Assembly: GCA_944474755.1 (NCBI GenBank)
Contig: OX104115.1
Location: 33,305,080-33,369,079, forward strand
From: Limnoperna fortunei
Taxonomy: Eukaryota > Mollusca > Bivalvia > Mytilida > Modiolidae
Direction of reading: 5' to 3'
Length of the DNA stretch: 64,000 bases
This document shows positions 44,801 to 59,800 of the stretch, in pieces. A model generated the notes under the pieces. It searched no databases and was not told where the DNA came from. It was given only the letters and a program-made list of their open reading frames with translations. Made by a program: the position numbers and the translations under genes. Each line of letters opens with the position of its first letter. Position 1 is the first letter of the stretch.

Positions 44801-47800
44801 GTAATAATGTTCTATCCAGTTATTGCCGACCTTATGTCAAATGTCTTATGTTTCTGAAGACATTTTTTATACATGCTAAACAGCTGTGATCTCTTTAGCT
44901 ATTGAATCTCTTGCATATACTTCGTTGTAGTTTAAAGGAAGCAAATTATTTAAGTTTTTGAGTTTATATAATATACCTACCATAGTTATAAATACCATTT
45001 AAAATGAATGAATGAATTTAAAATAATAATTGGGTTGATTTTTTTTTTTAAATTATTACATGTCACAAGTCATAGATCTTTAGGGTTGTGTTACAAATTA
45101 CATAACATACTTTTAAAGTGTAAAAATAAAATTTAAAAAACAAAAATTAAATTAGTAACTATACCTTTCTGATAGCTAACTGCACCTCACTCGGAACATC
45201 TGGTATTATATAGGCAAGGACAAATTTCAAAACAAAAACAATATGCTGAAACAATCAGAGAAAATAATAATCATATAGAATGTTAGCAATGATAAAAGGT
45301 ATATAAGCAAAGTATAGAATAATACACAGTATTTTGTTGGACAAAACTATGAAGCTACTACTTACAAAATTTGTTTCCACTTCATTCTTGAACAATCAAA
45401 AGTATGCAAAATTGATCAAAAAGAAAGAAATCAAACTATGAACCATACACACAAAGAAATTAAAACAAAATAAAACTCATCAGAATCTAACATACATTGA
45501 CTTGTTTTATAAATATCTGCCTCTGATAAAAGGATATAGTACTTTAACTAACGATGTAAAAAAGACTATATTCATTACAACATTTTTTGTAGGAAAAAGA
45601 CACCACACGGAAATTTCCCAGCAAATGCACACGCATGAAAAGAGAGACCATCATAATTGTTTTATTCTTAATTTTGTTGATACATAATTTTTCTACAAAT
45701 ATACCAACTGCTATAAATATCAAAGTTTACCTTTAAAGAGTGTTCCATTGAAAGTATAAGTTACATGATACTATGTCACGTAAAATTCCCAATGGTTTTA
45801 TAGATTGGTATTTTAATTAAGGACTAATCTTAGTTATTTATCTATTCACAAGGAAATAAGCTTGATGTTGTTGTGCAGATGGGTTAACCGTCCGTGTGTA
45901 CAACATCGATAAGTTTATTTCAAATGAACAGGACAAATAATACAATGCAATGATAAATCCTTAAAATTTAAGCAACGTTAACATTTTCTGTACTAAAAAG
46001 ACTATTAAAAACACCTCAAAATTGTCAAACAAGGTAGCAGAATTTATTATTTTCCCATCTGATGCCCCTCACTAAGTACATGCTACCATGATGACAACTG
46101 AAAATTTGTTTCTTGGATTATAGTAACACCCATTCATGTACAACATTTAGTGTGAATTTATTGTGAATAGTTTTCTCTTGTTATATAATAATCTTTTACA
46201 ATGTGTGACATTGTGATTTGAATTTAGGTCATATTACAGCAATAAGATGCAGAAGGTCATCTGGTACTGTAGCAATCCTCATCATGCAACAAGTTTTGCA
46301 TAACCTTGTAATTCAAATGATACCTTAAAGAGTTTTGATTGCTGCCAGCAGCCATTCCTAATTTACATTTCTAATATGACTCTTTATAGCGAGCACAGCT
46401 CACAGCGGTGAGATCTACGGCAATTATGTGTCATGTGATCAAAATGAAATCACGTGATCAAAATCTGCTTAATGCTGATATTGATTTTTTTTCGTCCGGA
46501 GGTTGATATCGTAAAAAAACTGGAACAAAGTGAATGAATCAAAAGTTCTAAAAATAATTTTAAGAAAGACTTGAAAATAAAGTTGGCATCGATAAAAAAT
46601 AAATGTTATATTTATAATTAACACAAAAATTTCATACTATTTTTTTGCAAATCGATCTTTAAAAACTGACAATCAAATTACATTTCATGTGACATCACAG
46701 TTACTAAGAAAGACGTCAGGTGACCACTGGAATTTAGAGGCACTTTTAGGGTGTTTGGAAGTAACGTCAATTATGAAATGCATATTATATATTGATAATA
46801 AAGGACTATATTGTCTGTGTTCGCAATTTGGCATTGCCTACTCCATATTAACGTCAAAAGATATACATGTATTACCCAATGTATCCCCACTTCGCACACG
46901 CGCAATGTGATGTAAGAGGTGAAACAATGTCACAATATCAACAGCTGAATTTTGAAGTTCTGATTACAATAAAAGTCAATAAATAAGACATATCGAGGGC
47001 AGGATATGGTAAAATATTCAATAAATGTTTTGTTAAAGTGTGTTTTGCGTAATGTACATTGGAAATTTAGAAGGATTTCTTAAGCAAAATTTTTTATCAT
47101 GAATGGCGGCTAGAAAATCATGGCGTATATGGTCCGCTTACATAAAAAAAAACCCACAGGATTTTGTCATATTAGAATTGTAATTCATTCTGGGTATAAT
47201 ACAACAATATAAAGGCCCAGCCCATGTGTAAATGAGTACAACATCATACCCCTTATAAATTATTTCTTAAATATGTGTCTTCAGATCTCAATTTTAAAAC
47301 AATATTCTGGAAGCTCAATATTAAAAGTGCCATGCAGAAAAACACTGTCATACATGATGCATTCATATGTTTTAAACAATCAATGTTAAGTCACATTCAT
47401 GCTAAAAACAAAACAGCATGTTGCGTAAATGCATTCTGACAATATAACTGAAAACTATATAAATGCATGACCATCTTTTAGTGATTATACCTGCATTGTT
47501 AATCATCCTATGAAAATAAACAAAACTGTTTTTATTAAATAATTGCACTAAATGATTCTAGAGCACTTTTCTCATTACATTTGTCCTGCCTTGTTAACTG
47601 GTAAGTGATGTTCTAATTCGAGACAAGGTTTTTGTTTTTTGTATGACTTCTTGTTTCGATTTCTATCAGATTTTTTTTTAATGCTGCAACCAATGGCTCC
47701 CACCAGAATGTACATGTCACCGAAATAATGCAAAGTTGGAAAAAAGTATCCTTTTTTAAACAATTTTCAGAAAAAGCTGGAATCCATGGTAAGCCACTCA

Positions 47801-50800
47801 TCTTCATGTGACTAAATTTAGTTAATTTTGCTAAACACAATGAAATAGAACATGCATGTTAAAGATTTTCTACTTGTATTAATGGTGATTCTTTGTTGAA
47901 GGACAGGCGATTTTACAATCATTCATACTAAGTTTGGATCAAATGGAATCTGTAGTTTATGAGTTATTTACCTTAAAATAAGCCCTTTTAAATGGTGATG
48001 TACCTTTAAAATGTATCGAAAAGAGGGACATTTCAGTTGACCATGTCCCAATTAAATGTCAATTCTAATTAATTAGTTTTTCCTTACCTCAAATCCCAGA
48101 ACAATCCATAGTCTTGTATAAGGACTGTAGGATCTGCCCCAAGAGGACGTGAAACCAATCAGGAAACCATTAGAAACAACGCCACAGAAGTTAACAAACT
48201 CTAGTATGACATACCAGGTGCCTGGAATATAAAGTGAATAAAATATGTAGTAAATATTGGTATTTTTGATGCTTAATACATACTATGTCTACAAATTAGA
48301 TGCAATAATGTTCAGGTTTTGTGTTTGTTGTGTGGTGTGCATGTCTGTTGCTTGTTGTGTCTGTGAGCTTTCATTTACCATCCCTTTGTACTCTTGCATT
48401 TTTTTCTTATAAATACACCTCAGTAACCTTGGATTTACTTTACTTTACTACTATGTCAGCATAAGAGGTTCGTACTGCCCAATTTTGTTTACCTTAGCTG
48501 GAACTTACTTCAATGGGACAGTGTGCAGCTATTTTCCTGCATGATGTCCAACTCCCTAGATCACTCCATCACATCCATAACTGATTTCTTCACTTATTAT
48601 ACAGAATGCAGTGAGTACCATAAATATCTGACACTACCAATTCACGAAGCATTGTGGCCAAGTTGTTAAACTTCATCTACTATTTGATCACAAGGTTGCA
48701 GGTTCAGGTTTCACTGCGGACAGGGTGCACCCCAATTTAATTCAAATTATATCATCACTTTGATCCCCTTTTTCACCTGATCACTGTGAAGGCGAGAATA
48801 GCACTTTAGATACTGGTGGTATCCACGTGTAAAGTGGAGCGGAGTGAATATATAATTTTACTTAGATTGGGTGTGCTCTACTCCAATCCTAATGGACAAC
48901 GATTACTAATGGCATTAAACACCGTTAAAAAAAACCAACACGAAGCATTTCAAAATGACAAATGAAATAATCTTACCAATATCTTGTGCAATAATAGCTA
49001 ATGGCCGCCTGTACCACCATAACATTCTCCTGGCATCAACTCTGATGTCGACAAAATTTGTCAGGAGTGCTAACAAGGGAGCTAATGGCAGTGATGCTGC
49101 AAATAACTGTAATCAGAAAAGGGAAATCCTCAGATCCTATTGGAATCTATTTTTTATTGTAGTTTTTATTTTAAAACATGGTTTTTTTTATTTTGACATA
49201 GAATTGAAGATCTTTTTAGTATTAGTATGTTATTTACTGTTGTCTGTTATACTGTACAGTTGGGGATGATAATTGAGTTTGAATATAGGATTAAATGCCT
49301 GGATTTATGGATGTATACAGAAGACCAATTAACACACAATGATACACTTGAGGGTTAATTGGTCTATTTTATACATCCATACATAACTCCCTTTAAAACC
49401 ATGTTTAAACCTTATAATACTGTTAACTGAAAAAACTAGTACCACATTTAGTTACAATCATGCACTTATTTTGAGCAAGATTATTACACCATTTTGTTTC
49501 TGAAAGTAGTTCATCTTTCCTAAAATAAAAACTTTTCAAAATGTCACCAGAATTCATTTAACCAATAGTATGAAAGTATTTCAAGATATACAAAGCATAT
49601 AAGCTAGAATTATAAAGAGGAAAATAAATGTTTCAAACAGCTGACCCAATTTATTATGTTTACTGACATTTGGTATACATCTAACCACAATTTACTAGTG
49701 AAATTATTGTCAATATTGCAATACCTAAAGTTTTCGGAGATGGATCAGCTTAAAAGTCAGGGGGATCTGAGTTCATCTAAAGTTTTGGAGTAGTATCACA
49801 GCTTACAACTTAGGGGGATCAGTTTACATAAGTTTCAGAGTAGGGTCACAGCTTACAAGTTTGGGGATCAATTTTTTTCCAATTTTTTCTAATGAATGAT
49901 GTTTGTCTTTGTTTCTTTTTGTAGTTATACATGTATAATTGTTTTTTCCATACCGATTTATAACTTTGTTAACACATCTTAGTATATATCAAAGACAAAC
50001 CATTAGGAAGCCATATTGTATAATTTTTTCTGTGTATTCTCCCATTGTAAAATCTCCCAGAGATGGTTTTAATTCTTCCTTCTGCACAAAAGTAAGTTTT
50101 TCTTGCATTTCGTTGACTTTCCTGTTGCAGCAACACTGAGGACGTTTCTTCCATACACGTTTTAAAAACCTTCCAAAAAATAGTAGAAAACATCAAACAG
50201 AAATCATTAATATCATTGTAAATTATGTTTCAACTGTCCAGTAATTGTGTTATTAAAACAGAAGATTTGTTGTCCAAAGTTAAATGGTAGTCTAGAAACA
50301 CCCCTGTGCTGTGATAAAAGGCATTCTAATATGATGTCCTTCAAATGCATTGCAAACAAACCTCTTTTAAATATTCAATAAAATATGGCTGTTCCATCCA
50401 TTTAAAAAATCACACCTCATGAGCTTATGCATTTTTTTGCTTGTCTTTTTATTTATATTGAAGATTTGTATTATGAAAATCCAATAGAAAATGTTTCCAC
50501 AATAACTACGTTGTGTTTTCAAGAGACATCGTGATGTTTACAACTATTTTCGTGAGTTTAATGGTAATCATGCAAACCACGAGACTTTTCCCTCCTCAGC
50601 CACAAAGGATGTTTAATAGTAAGCACAACTGAATGCATTTCAAAATACTGATAAACTGTTGAAATTAATTAAATTTGCACCATTTTGAATCTACAACAGG
50701 CGCATAAGCTCGTTCAAATGCGGTAAGCAGTTTTAATGTGTCAAGCAAAAACAGCAACACAAAGTCACAGAAACGGTGACCGATGTAACGGAAGCATTCA

Positions 50801-53800
50801 ATTCTGTAGTTCTTTCTTCCGATTGTTAAATTATATTGTTAATGTTAATAAATATGTTAGTTTGTTTTTAATATATATTTCTTACTTTTTTCTACCTAAA
50901 TTTACACGAGAAAAATAATATTTTGTAACAAGGGAGGAACTTGGAAATTGGAACAGCCAAAATAAACCTTTACCTATGTAGACGCGAAATATAAAATTTT
51001 CATATCAGAATCGAAATAATTCATCAAAAAGCTTTGAGATCAGATTTAAACAAATACCATCTAAAAGCTAAGAAATCAACTTTGAATAATTGTCATGTGG
51101 ATCTAAAAGGATAGCATGGTGTTTTATGTACCAGATCAGTACATCAAACAGTTTTGGCAAAGGTTTGACAATATTTAGGAAGAGGAACAGGAAGGATAAC
51201 TCTTCCACTTACGTTACTACCAGCAATAAAACTCATGACACAGTTCAGGACAAAACTTGGCAACACAATGTTGACAATCAGAAAAGATAACTCAGCCAAA
51301 CTGTACTTACGGTAATACAACATCCCCAAACAATTTAGGCAAAGGCTTGGTGATCATTAAAATGAGGATCTGGAATGATAACTCGGACATGCAATTTCCA
51401 TTTGGTTCACAATCATCCTGATAGAGAGGTCCTTTACCAACAATACCATCTTGTCCAAAATGCTACAAGAGCAAAAAATAAATAATTAAATTTTCATGAA
51501 TATAATCCCACTTCTTTTACAATGACTAAAATCCTGGTTATTGTGAAAATAGGAAAAACATATCACATTGGTAACAGTTTTTCCTGGTTAGATCTTTGGT
51601 AAAAGAAATACAAGCAAAATTCTAATATGACGTCCTTCAAACGCTTTGGAAACAAACCACTATTTAAATATTAAATAAAATATGGCTGTTCCAGCAGTTT
51701 CAAAATAACACCAACGTGGGCTCATGCATTTTTTGCTTGTCTTTATTTTATGATTCCATATTGAACCTTTGTATCATGTAAATCCAATAGAAAAAATGTT
51801 TCCACAATAGCTACGTTGTGTTTTCAAAGTACCTTGCATTGTTAACAACTATTTTTGGGACATTCACTGGTAAACAGACAAACCCAAGGCTTTTCCCGCC
51901 TTCACCGCAAACAATTTTTTACTCTATGCACAACCAAATTTCAAAATGGTTAATGCTGATTAACTGTTTTAAACAATTTTAATTTGCATAATTTTAGATC
52001 TACAACAGGAGCATAACCCCGACTAAAACTAGTAAGCAGTTTTCATTTGTCACACAAAAACGGCAGCATAAATTCAGACACTTCTGATTGCTAAATTATG
52101 TTGTTAATGCTATTATGTTGGTTTATTTTTAATTAAAATAGTTTTTTCCTTTTTCTACCAAATTTTACATGAGAAATAAAATCTAATTTGTAACAAGGTA
52201 GGAACTTGGAAATTGGAACAGCTAAAATAAACCTTTACCTATGTAGACGTGAAATATAAAATTTCTATATTTTCATATCAGAATCGAAATAATCACTTGT
52301 TAACTTTAAAAAAACTACCTGATGTCATGGCAGAAACCCAGATGGAAAATTGAATCCTCCCTGCAAGTTTTTTTAAACACCATGTAATATGGACCCCTGT
52401 ATTTTTTAATTTAGGTGGGTGCTGAGGGGGGATAAGGAGGGTTAATGTCAATTCTACATTTTGGAATGATTAGAAATATTTCAGTAAAGGTCAGGGCTTG
52501 AGAACACAATGTTGAGAAAGCAATGACAATATTTGATTTTGAAAGGATTAAGTGCATTAAAGGTAAGTGTGATAGAATTTCCTTCTTGTTTTAATTGCAA
52601 TTAACTATTAACTTGCTTTATATCTAAAAATAAATATTTGCTTCTCAACATTACTGCACAACATTTTTTAAGAACATATTCTGCATACAATTTTATGTAT
52701 AAGCATGCATGTTGTTTTAAATAAGTATGTCATGATAGGATCTTACATTGGTATGAGTGAATTATAAGACTTCTCCAATTGAAATAAATTTGGAGAAATA
52801 AGATAATTTAAGATTACTAATGTAAGATTCTCTTCTCTAATTTTAAAAAGTAGTAAAGGTGCGAAATGAAGTTAACATTTTCCCAACCCCATTTTTATGT
52901 TTATGGTGGTAAATGGAAGTTGATTTGTTTATGACATCATTAGTTCTTATTATGATGTTATTATTTTAAACCAATCAACTGCTGAGAAATGCATTTTCAC
53001 TAGTGACGAGAACTATTTTTTTCCACATTGTTCAAGCTGTTTGAATATAATGCACAAATTAGAGAAATACTGCTTTCCTTTCTTTTAATATAATTTAATA
53101 TTCTAATATGACGTCCTTCAAACGCTTTGGAAACACACCTCTATTTAAATATTCAACAAAATACGGCTGTTCCAGCCATTCCAAACCCCCCTGTGTGTTG
53201 ATGTTTTTGCTTTAAAATTTATTTTATTTTGTACCTTTGTAAGAAAATCCAATAGATAACATGTTTTCACGAGAACAAGTCCATTTTCTATTCTATGCCT
53301 TTATTGTTTACATGTTACAAGTCTTCCTTGACTTTAGCTACGTTGTGTTTTCAAGGGACGTTGCGTTGTTTACAATGACGTTCAATGCAAACCGCGAGAC
53401 TTTTCCCGCCCCCACCACAAACGAATTTACCGTTACGTATCAAAATGAAAACGCAACCGAATTTCAAAATGTTGATTAATTGTGGAAAATAACTGTCGAT
53501 TTAAATTTGCACCATTGTGGATCTAAAACAGGAGCACAAGATCGACCAAATGCGGTAGGCGGTTTTCATTTCTCACGCAAACGCAGCAACACATGAACAG
53601 TCCCGCCACACTGCGACTGATGTAATGAAGCATTTAATTTTGTCGTTCTTTATTTTGATTGTTAAATTTTATTTTAAATGTTAATAGATATGTTTGTTTG
53701 TTTTTAATTTATATTTCTTCGTTTTTTTCTACTAAGTTTTACACGAGAAATATAATAATTTCGAAACAAGGGAGGTTCTCGGAAATTGGAACAGCCAAAA

Positions 53801-56800
53801 TAAACCTTTACCTAGGTAGTCGCGAAATGTAAAATTTCTGTATTTTCATATCAGAATCGAAATAATTCATGGCTGCCCCAATTTTATGGATTATTTAAAT
53901 ATGGGTAAGCATTATATTCATGATATTTTACCATTCGCTAATGCTCATGGCAAAATATTCATGAATATAATGCCTACCCATATTTAAATAATCCATAAAA
54001 TTGGGGCAGCCATGAATTATTTCTTAATTTAAAGAAAGGTAACTAAATACAAAACTGTAAAAATGCATAGCCAGTTGCATATCCATAAATGATATTTTAA
54101 CAAAAACAAAAGAAAACACTACATTTATCACAAAGTTACATACCCCTCTAACAAAGGCTATGTAGAAACAGGTTGTGTAATTGTTAGCAAACTGGAAGGC
54201 AAATAACTTGACTATCAAGGCATCATCATACATTGTCTGTGTTCTGTGGTTCTCTGCAAAAAAATCCAAAGTATTAAGGTATCCGGACCACAATTGACGA
54301 CATGATTATATTTGGTGTCCTGGATTTCGATCGTTTTTCAATGGAGCAGACCTCTGTATGTTTGGCAAACATCGGAAATAAGTATTTTGTAACTAACTTT
54401 TTTTGGCATTGTTGTCAAATATCAAGCTTCTTCAAAATGTAGAACTAAAGTTTGAAGCGATCAAAAACTGTTTTATTATCTTAGAAGCGAAGTACAGATT
54501 GCCCTGTAAAATTTGAATAGTCGTCAATGTCGTTATTCGATGTTGTTGCCATTCAAGTTGGAAATGGTGATGTTTCTCATAACGCAGTGTTCATTGCATA
54601 ATCATGCCATTTTGCTATACAAAGGGAAATAATCAATACGAAACCGGTGTATACTGGTTCTAAACCAACTGGCACTTTCTACATAGAGCGTATTGTTAAA
54701 ACACTAGGAAACCAGTAAAACCGGTACATGAAAAATACAATAACTAAATGGGGGAACAAAGTTGACCTGCAGTAATACAATAATACAATCTGAAATCAAA
54801 ATGCTCATTATTGTTTTATATTTTGTACTTGCGTTAAATACATAAAATAAATGTCATATTTTACTTCTTACTTAATAAAACAAACAATACAGGTCTACAA
54901 TTCACTCTTTCACATGCTGACCACATGACTGTGTTGTTTGGTATGCAATCATCATTACCTGTGTAAAAAGACCCCTTGTCTTAAGTGAACTTTTTTTACA
55001 ATTTCCCTTCAAAGCTCGCTTAAGGCAGGTTTGACTGTAATCTATAAAACTAGAATGTACCATTCAATACTTACCCCAGTCTGTAAGCTTTCTTGCCAGA
55101 AAATCATACAGCTGAAATTAATGAAGATCAAATATAGTCCATAAAAAATCATAGAGTACCAAAAGGGCAGGTTTCCAAGCTACCCATCATTTAAATCTCG
55201 AGTCCATTGACAAAAAAGAGATGTGTTAGTCGGCTGAGCGCCATTAAAAATAAGTTAGGTCTATGACAATACAAGGAAAGTAATTTCATGCAATTGTTTT
55301 AATACTGATAGCAACATTTTTTGTTGTTAAAATTAATTCCTATAATTTTCTATCCAATGCACATTTAAATACCACAATTATTTCATTACTTTCTCTCTAA
55401 TTTTTGATACATCATGTGTAGATAAATCTGCTGCTGGAGGACTAATATGTGCATTCCTTGATGTAACTAATTGCAGCCAGGGAATGACATACAAATTAGA
55501 ATCTAGTTCTGATCTTGGGCCCTGGGACCATACTGGGAGGGTTCCCAGTGCTCGACCCACAGAGCAGCCCATGCGTCCCCGGGTGGCCGATAGGGGAGAC
55601 CCTCTCCTTGGGGGGTTGTCAGGTCATAATACAGAAAGCCTGACCACGGACCGTAGTGGGTAATGTGTTTGGAGAGTACCACGCTCCTTGCATGATAAAG
55701 ACCATTTTGTAGATTTAAAAAAACAGTAGGCTCATTGTAGCCACTACAAAAGGCTAAATTTTCCGCCCCTACCCAAAACTTCACACTTTTCCAGTGGCAG
55801 TCAAGGTTGTATTCCCTGTGACCCATCCCACCCCAATTTTCCGTTGATTTATTGTTTGTTAACTTGTTCCCGTACGGAATATAGCTGGAATATTGCTCGC
55901 TGGACATAAGCAGACATCCAATCAATCAATAAACTGATCTGGGGCCATATTTATTCATATTAACTTAATCTGATCTTATAATAATGCTGTTCAATAATTA
56001 TTAAAATTCTAGTAGTAACACATTAAATTAACACTGATGCCTTTCAAGCCAAAGTTATTTCCCTTTTGGAAATGAACATTACATCAATAATCCTAAAAAT
56101 AATCCTTTCAAAAAAGGTTGAAAGTGTATATTTGCATGTTCATACATACCTTGCCTAATATAAGAATGGATATTGTGTTCAGCAAAGAAGATATCACAGT
56201 TGTCAACAACACACATGCCTGAGGTGTCATAGTTGGACAATAGTCCACGCTGGTTATAACTCGATAGATAATGACAGACACGACGCTTGCCAAAACAAGA
56301 CACACCATGAATGCCAAGGTCAAGGCTGAAAAGGCATATTTTATTAACTGTTTTTTCATTGGATAATACCAGTCGTTTTCCTCTGTAACTGGATCCTGTA
56401 AAATAAACATCAGTATTCATATTGATTTAAAACATTTAGGTGCAGATATGATCCGGGGCTAAATTGGCTCTAGAATCAAATATATATTATACTGCCCTAT
56501 TTTTTCAGAATCAAATTTTTAATATATGTAATTGAAGACAATATCCTACTATAAGATTACAATATACCGTTTTCAGGGGTTAAAAAGCAATAAAATGATG
56601 GTAAATTTAGTAAAATGCCACAAATTATGCAAAATCCCAACTATTTGAGATGCTCAGAAATAAAACATTCACACAATAATGAAATAACTTATCTGTTTGA
56701 AGATTTGCCAGTATTAACTGGTGATCTGATGGTCACAAATTGAGAATACTGGTGATGTATTAGCTGCAACAACAAAAAATACTTGCAACCATCACGCCAC

Positions 56801-59800
56801 TAACTGATGGTTGAAATATCTTCCTTTGTTGCAGCTAATATGGTTTAATGTCATTAAATATTGAAATACATGAAAATACGCTGTTTTCAAGATAGGTAGT
56901 TAGATGTATCCTATCACATGATTTATGATACAACATGATTTTATTTTAGGCAATTTCCTCATACTCATTCTAAAAATTTATATCAAGTGTGGGCTCCCAA
57001 ATACAACACAGCACAGATTTCATTGCATTGTCTTTTTTAAGCTGTCCCATTTCGTTTCAAATGTTGCTGCTTTCCACTAAAAGTGCCCTTAATTTTCATG
57101 AAATCACATGATCAGCATTACAATTTTCACCTCCATTAACAAGAGTGATTATATCTTGAAAATGATGTATTATCTTCATTTTAATACAAAGATAATAATT
57201 CGACTTAACTGACTAAAACAAGACATTTATTTTTACAAGAAACAACATCTGTGTTAACATTTGACTGCATTAACCATTGAACTGATGCCACAAAACAATT
57301 CATACTGTTCAATCACAATTGACACTACAATACTAACTTGTTTCTAATAACTCTGAAATTACAAAATAAAAAAATAGGAAAATTGCAACTTCATTTGTAT
57401 GTAAAAGACCCCAAAAACATTTCCAAATTTCACATGATTTGTTCAAGGCTTTCTCAAGTTATCATGTGGAGAACACAAATTTGGTTATTTTCAGCATTAT
57501 AGGGGCGAAGAAAGAAAAAGGGAAATCAGTCAAAATTGAAATCAAACCGCTTTTAGTGGTCCCCAAAAAAGATTCCAAATTTTATACGATTTGGTCAAGA
57601 CTTTCTAAATGTGGAAACCAATTACAAACATACCTTCAAGATCAAATTTATCATAAAAATCGATCAAAGACAGAAATAGCCGGATTTCGTTGAAAATTAA
57701 CCAAGTCGGTTAACAGGAAGTAGGTGAGAGACAGACCTGAAATCGAATTCCACGTTATGGGAGGCCATGCTGATGCTGCATACCAAATTTCAAGAGAATG
57801 TGATTAGTAGTTACTGAGAAAACTGTTACGAAAATTTTTCCTATTTTGACCCTTGAAACAGTCTAAGTCGGCTTGGAAAACAGGAAGTAGATAACTGAAT
57901 GACCTGGAAAGGGGAGGCACGGTAAAACTCATCATGCTAAAGCTGTGCACCAAATTTGAAATCAATCCCTTTAGTAGAAGCCGAGAAAACTGTTACGAAA
58001 ATTTTTTCCCCGCCCGCCCAACAATCACCATATTATAACCCGGATTTTCACTCTGTGAAATCCGGCCAAAAATATTTATAACATAAACAGATTCTGTGAT
58101 AAAATGGCATGACACTCACAATTCTATGCTTAGTTCCATAGAACTCAGGTCTGTCTGGTTCTGTGGCTTCAAATTGGTCCACATCCCATTCATATGCCAA
58201 AGTAGCTGTTTTTCTCTTCCATAATTCCAAAAATATTGTACCTACCAACAGAAATTTTAGCCAATATGGTTTCTTTAGGAAAATAAGACATTTATATAAT
58301 GTGTACATGTATAAATGCAGAACATAGCAAATTATTTATTATCACAAACCATCACTAGGGGCAGTTATCGTCATGAACATGTATGTATCTATTCTTCTCT
58401 TTATTTTTATGTAATGTTCAAACCTCTTGACCAGTGTGGAAAACATATTTCTCATGTAGTGAATGTTGAATGGTTTAAAATAATAACGTCACAAACAAAA
58501 ATAATTATGCCAAACAAAACCACTTTCATTTACAGCGAGCCCTTCTGATTGAGAACATTTCACATACAAAAATAGTCATATCAGTAAAGATAAATGTATA
58601 AAAAACAATGATCTGATTATTACTTTGAGCTATTTATTAAAAATTCTTGGTGACAAAGACATATAAAACCCAATAGAGAGAATTAATTAGTCATGACCAT
58701 AAAATTGGGGTTGGGAGAATTTGTATTTAATTTTGCAGATTTACTTCTTTTTAAAATTAGAGAAACTTACATGAGAACTCTTGCTGCAATTTTACATTTA
58801 AATTCCGTTAATGTAAACATTACATGTACAAGTTTTAAAGGTCTTGGGATTGATCTAAACATGGAACAAAACACACAATTTTTCTCACATAATTAGGATC
58901 ATTTTAGCTGTGGCTGAAAAACAGGTCAGGTAGATTTTGCTTTTTTTACCTGTCATTGGTGTGCTTGGGCATGCAATGGTGGGCAAAACTTCTAGCTTGT
59001 TTGCCCTGCCCAGTCCTTGTTCCAGATTTCCTGTTTCCTTAGTTTTATCATAAATATCCATGCATAGTCGACAGAAAAAAATTCAAGTGCATTTAATATT
59101 TGGACAAAATAAAAGAACAATCACAGAGGACATGGTGAGCTGCCCACAGTGGAGGACATGCTAAGCTGCCCACACTGGTGACTAGCTACAATAATGTAGC
59201 TCCTTTTTTTATGGACGAAGCTACAAAGAGGTCCCATTACTCGTAATGGAGCAGCCGGGAGTGATTCACACCCAGAGGTTTTATGCATATAATCAGCTAT
59301 TATATATGTTTCCCTGGTTTGCTACATACTATTGTATGTCTTTGCAGTTTAACTGATATTTCTACAACACCTTAATCGTTAGTTTTACACTGTATTTGTA
59401 ATCATGGCATTGTTGACAAAATTTGAATTCTGGAACTGCATAATTTCGGAATCGATTTGGTAAAAAATGATTATTCCGGATCAATTTTTTGGGATTCTAT
59501 GCATAAGCTGGGATCAAATTTTTAACGATACAATTCTACAATTCTACACTCCACAATTTCAATTTTTTCAACAATGCCATGAATACAAAAAAATGTTAAA
59601 ATGACTTAAATAGACATTGTAGAAATATCAGCTGAACGGCGGAGAAAGGAAAAGGTATTTATTAAACAAAAACAGCAGTTTAATAGCGGAAAATATGTAT
59701 AAATCCTAAGAGAGTTTTTGTGACCTCTGTAGCTCCATCTATAAAAATTAAATAAAAAAAATACTCCATCACTAGTAATGGGACCTCTGTAGCTCTGTCC

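Noticed and set aside
47575..47840. Two overlapping minus ORFs in an anoctamin intron
   Set aside because: No splice sites that keep phase between e11 and e12, and those two exons already join exactly at the family sequence LGFE-HIVF.
48088..48221. Missing exon for the TM9-TM10 loop
   Set aside because: TM9, the short linker and the start of TM10 are encoded contiguously inside this one exon, so no separate loop exon can fit between them.
55503..55925. 140-aa minus ORF containing GCCCAWAAL-like and Trp-rich sequence
   Set aside because: Antisense of repeat R2; the same DNA at 17105 and 27735 is broken in that frame.
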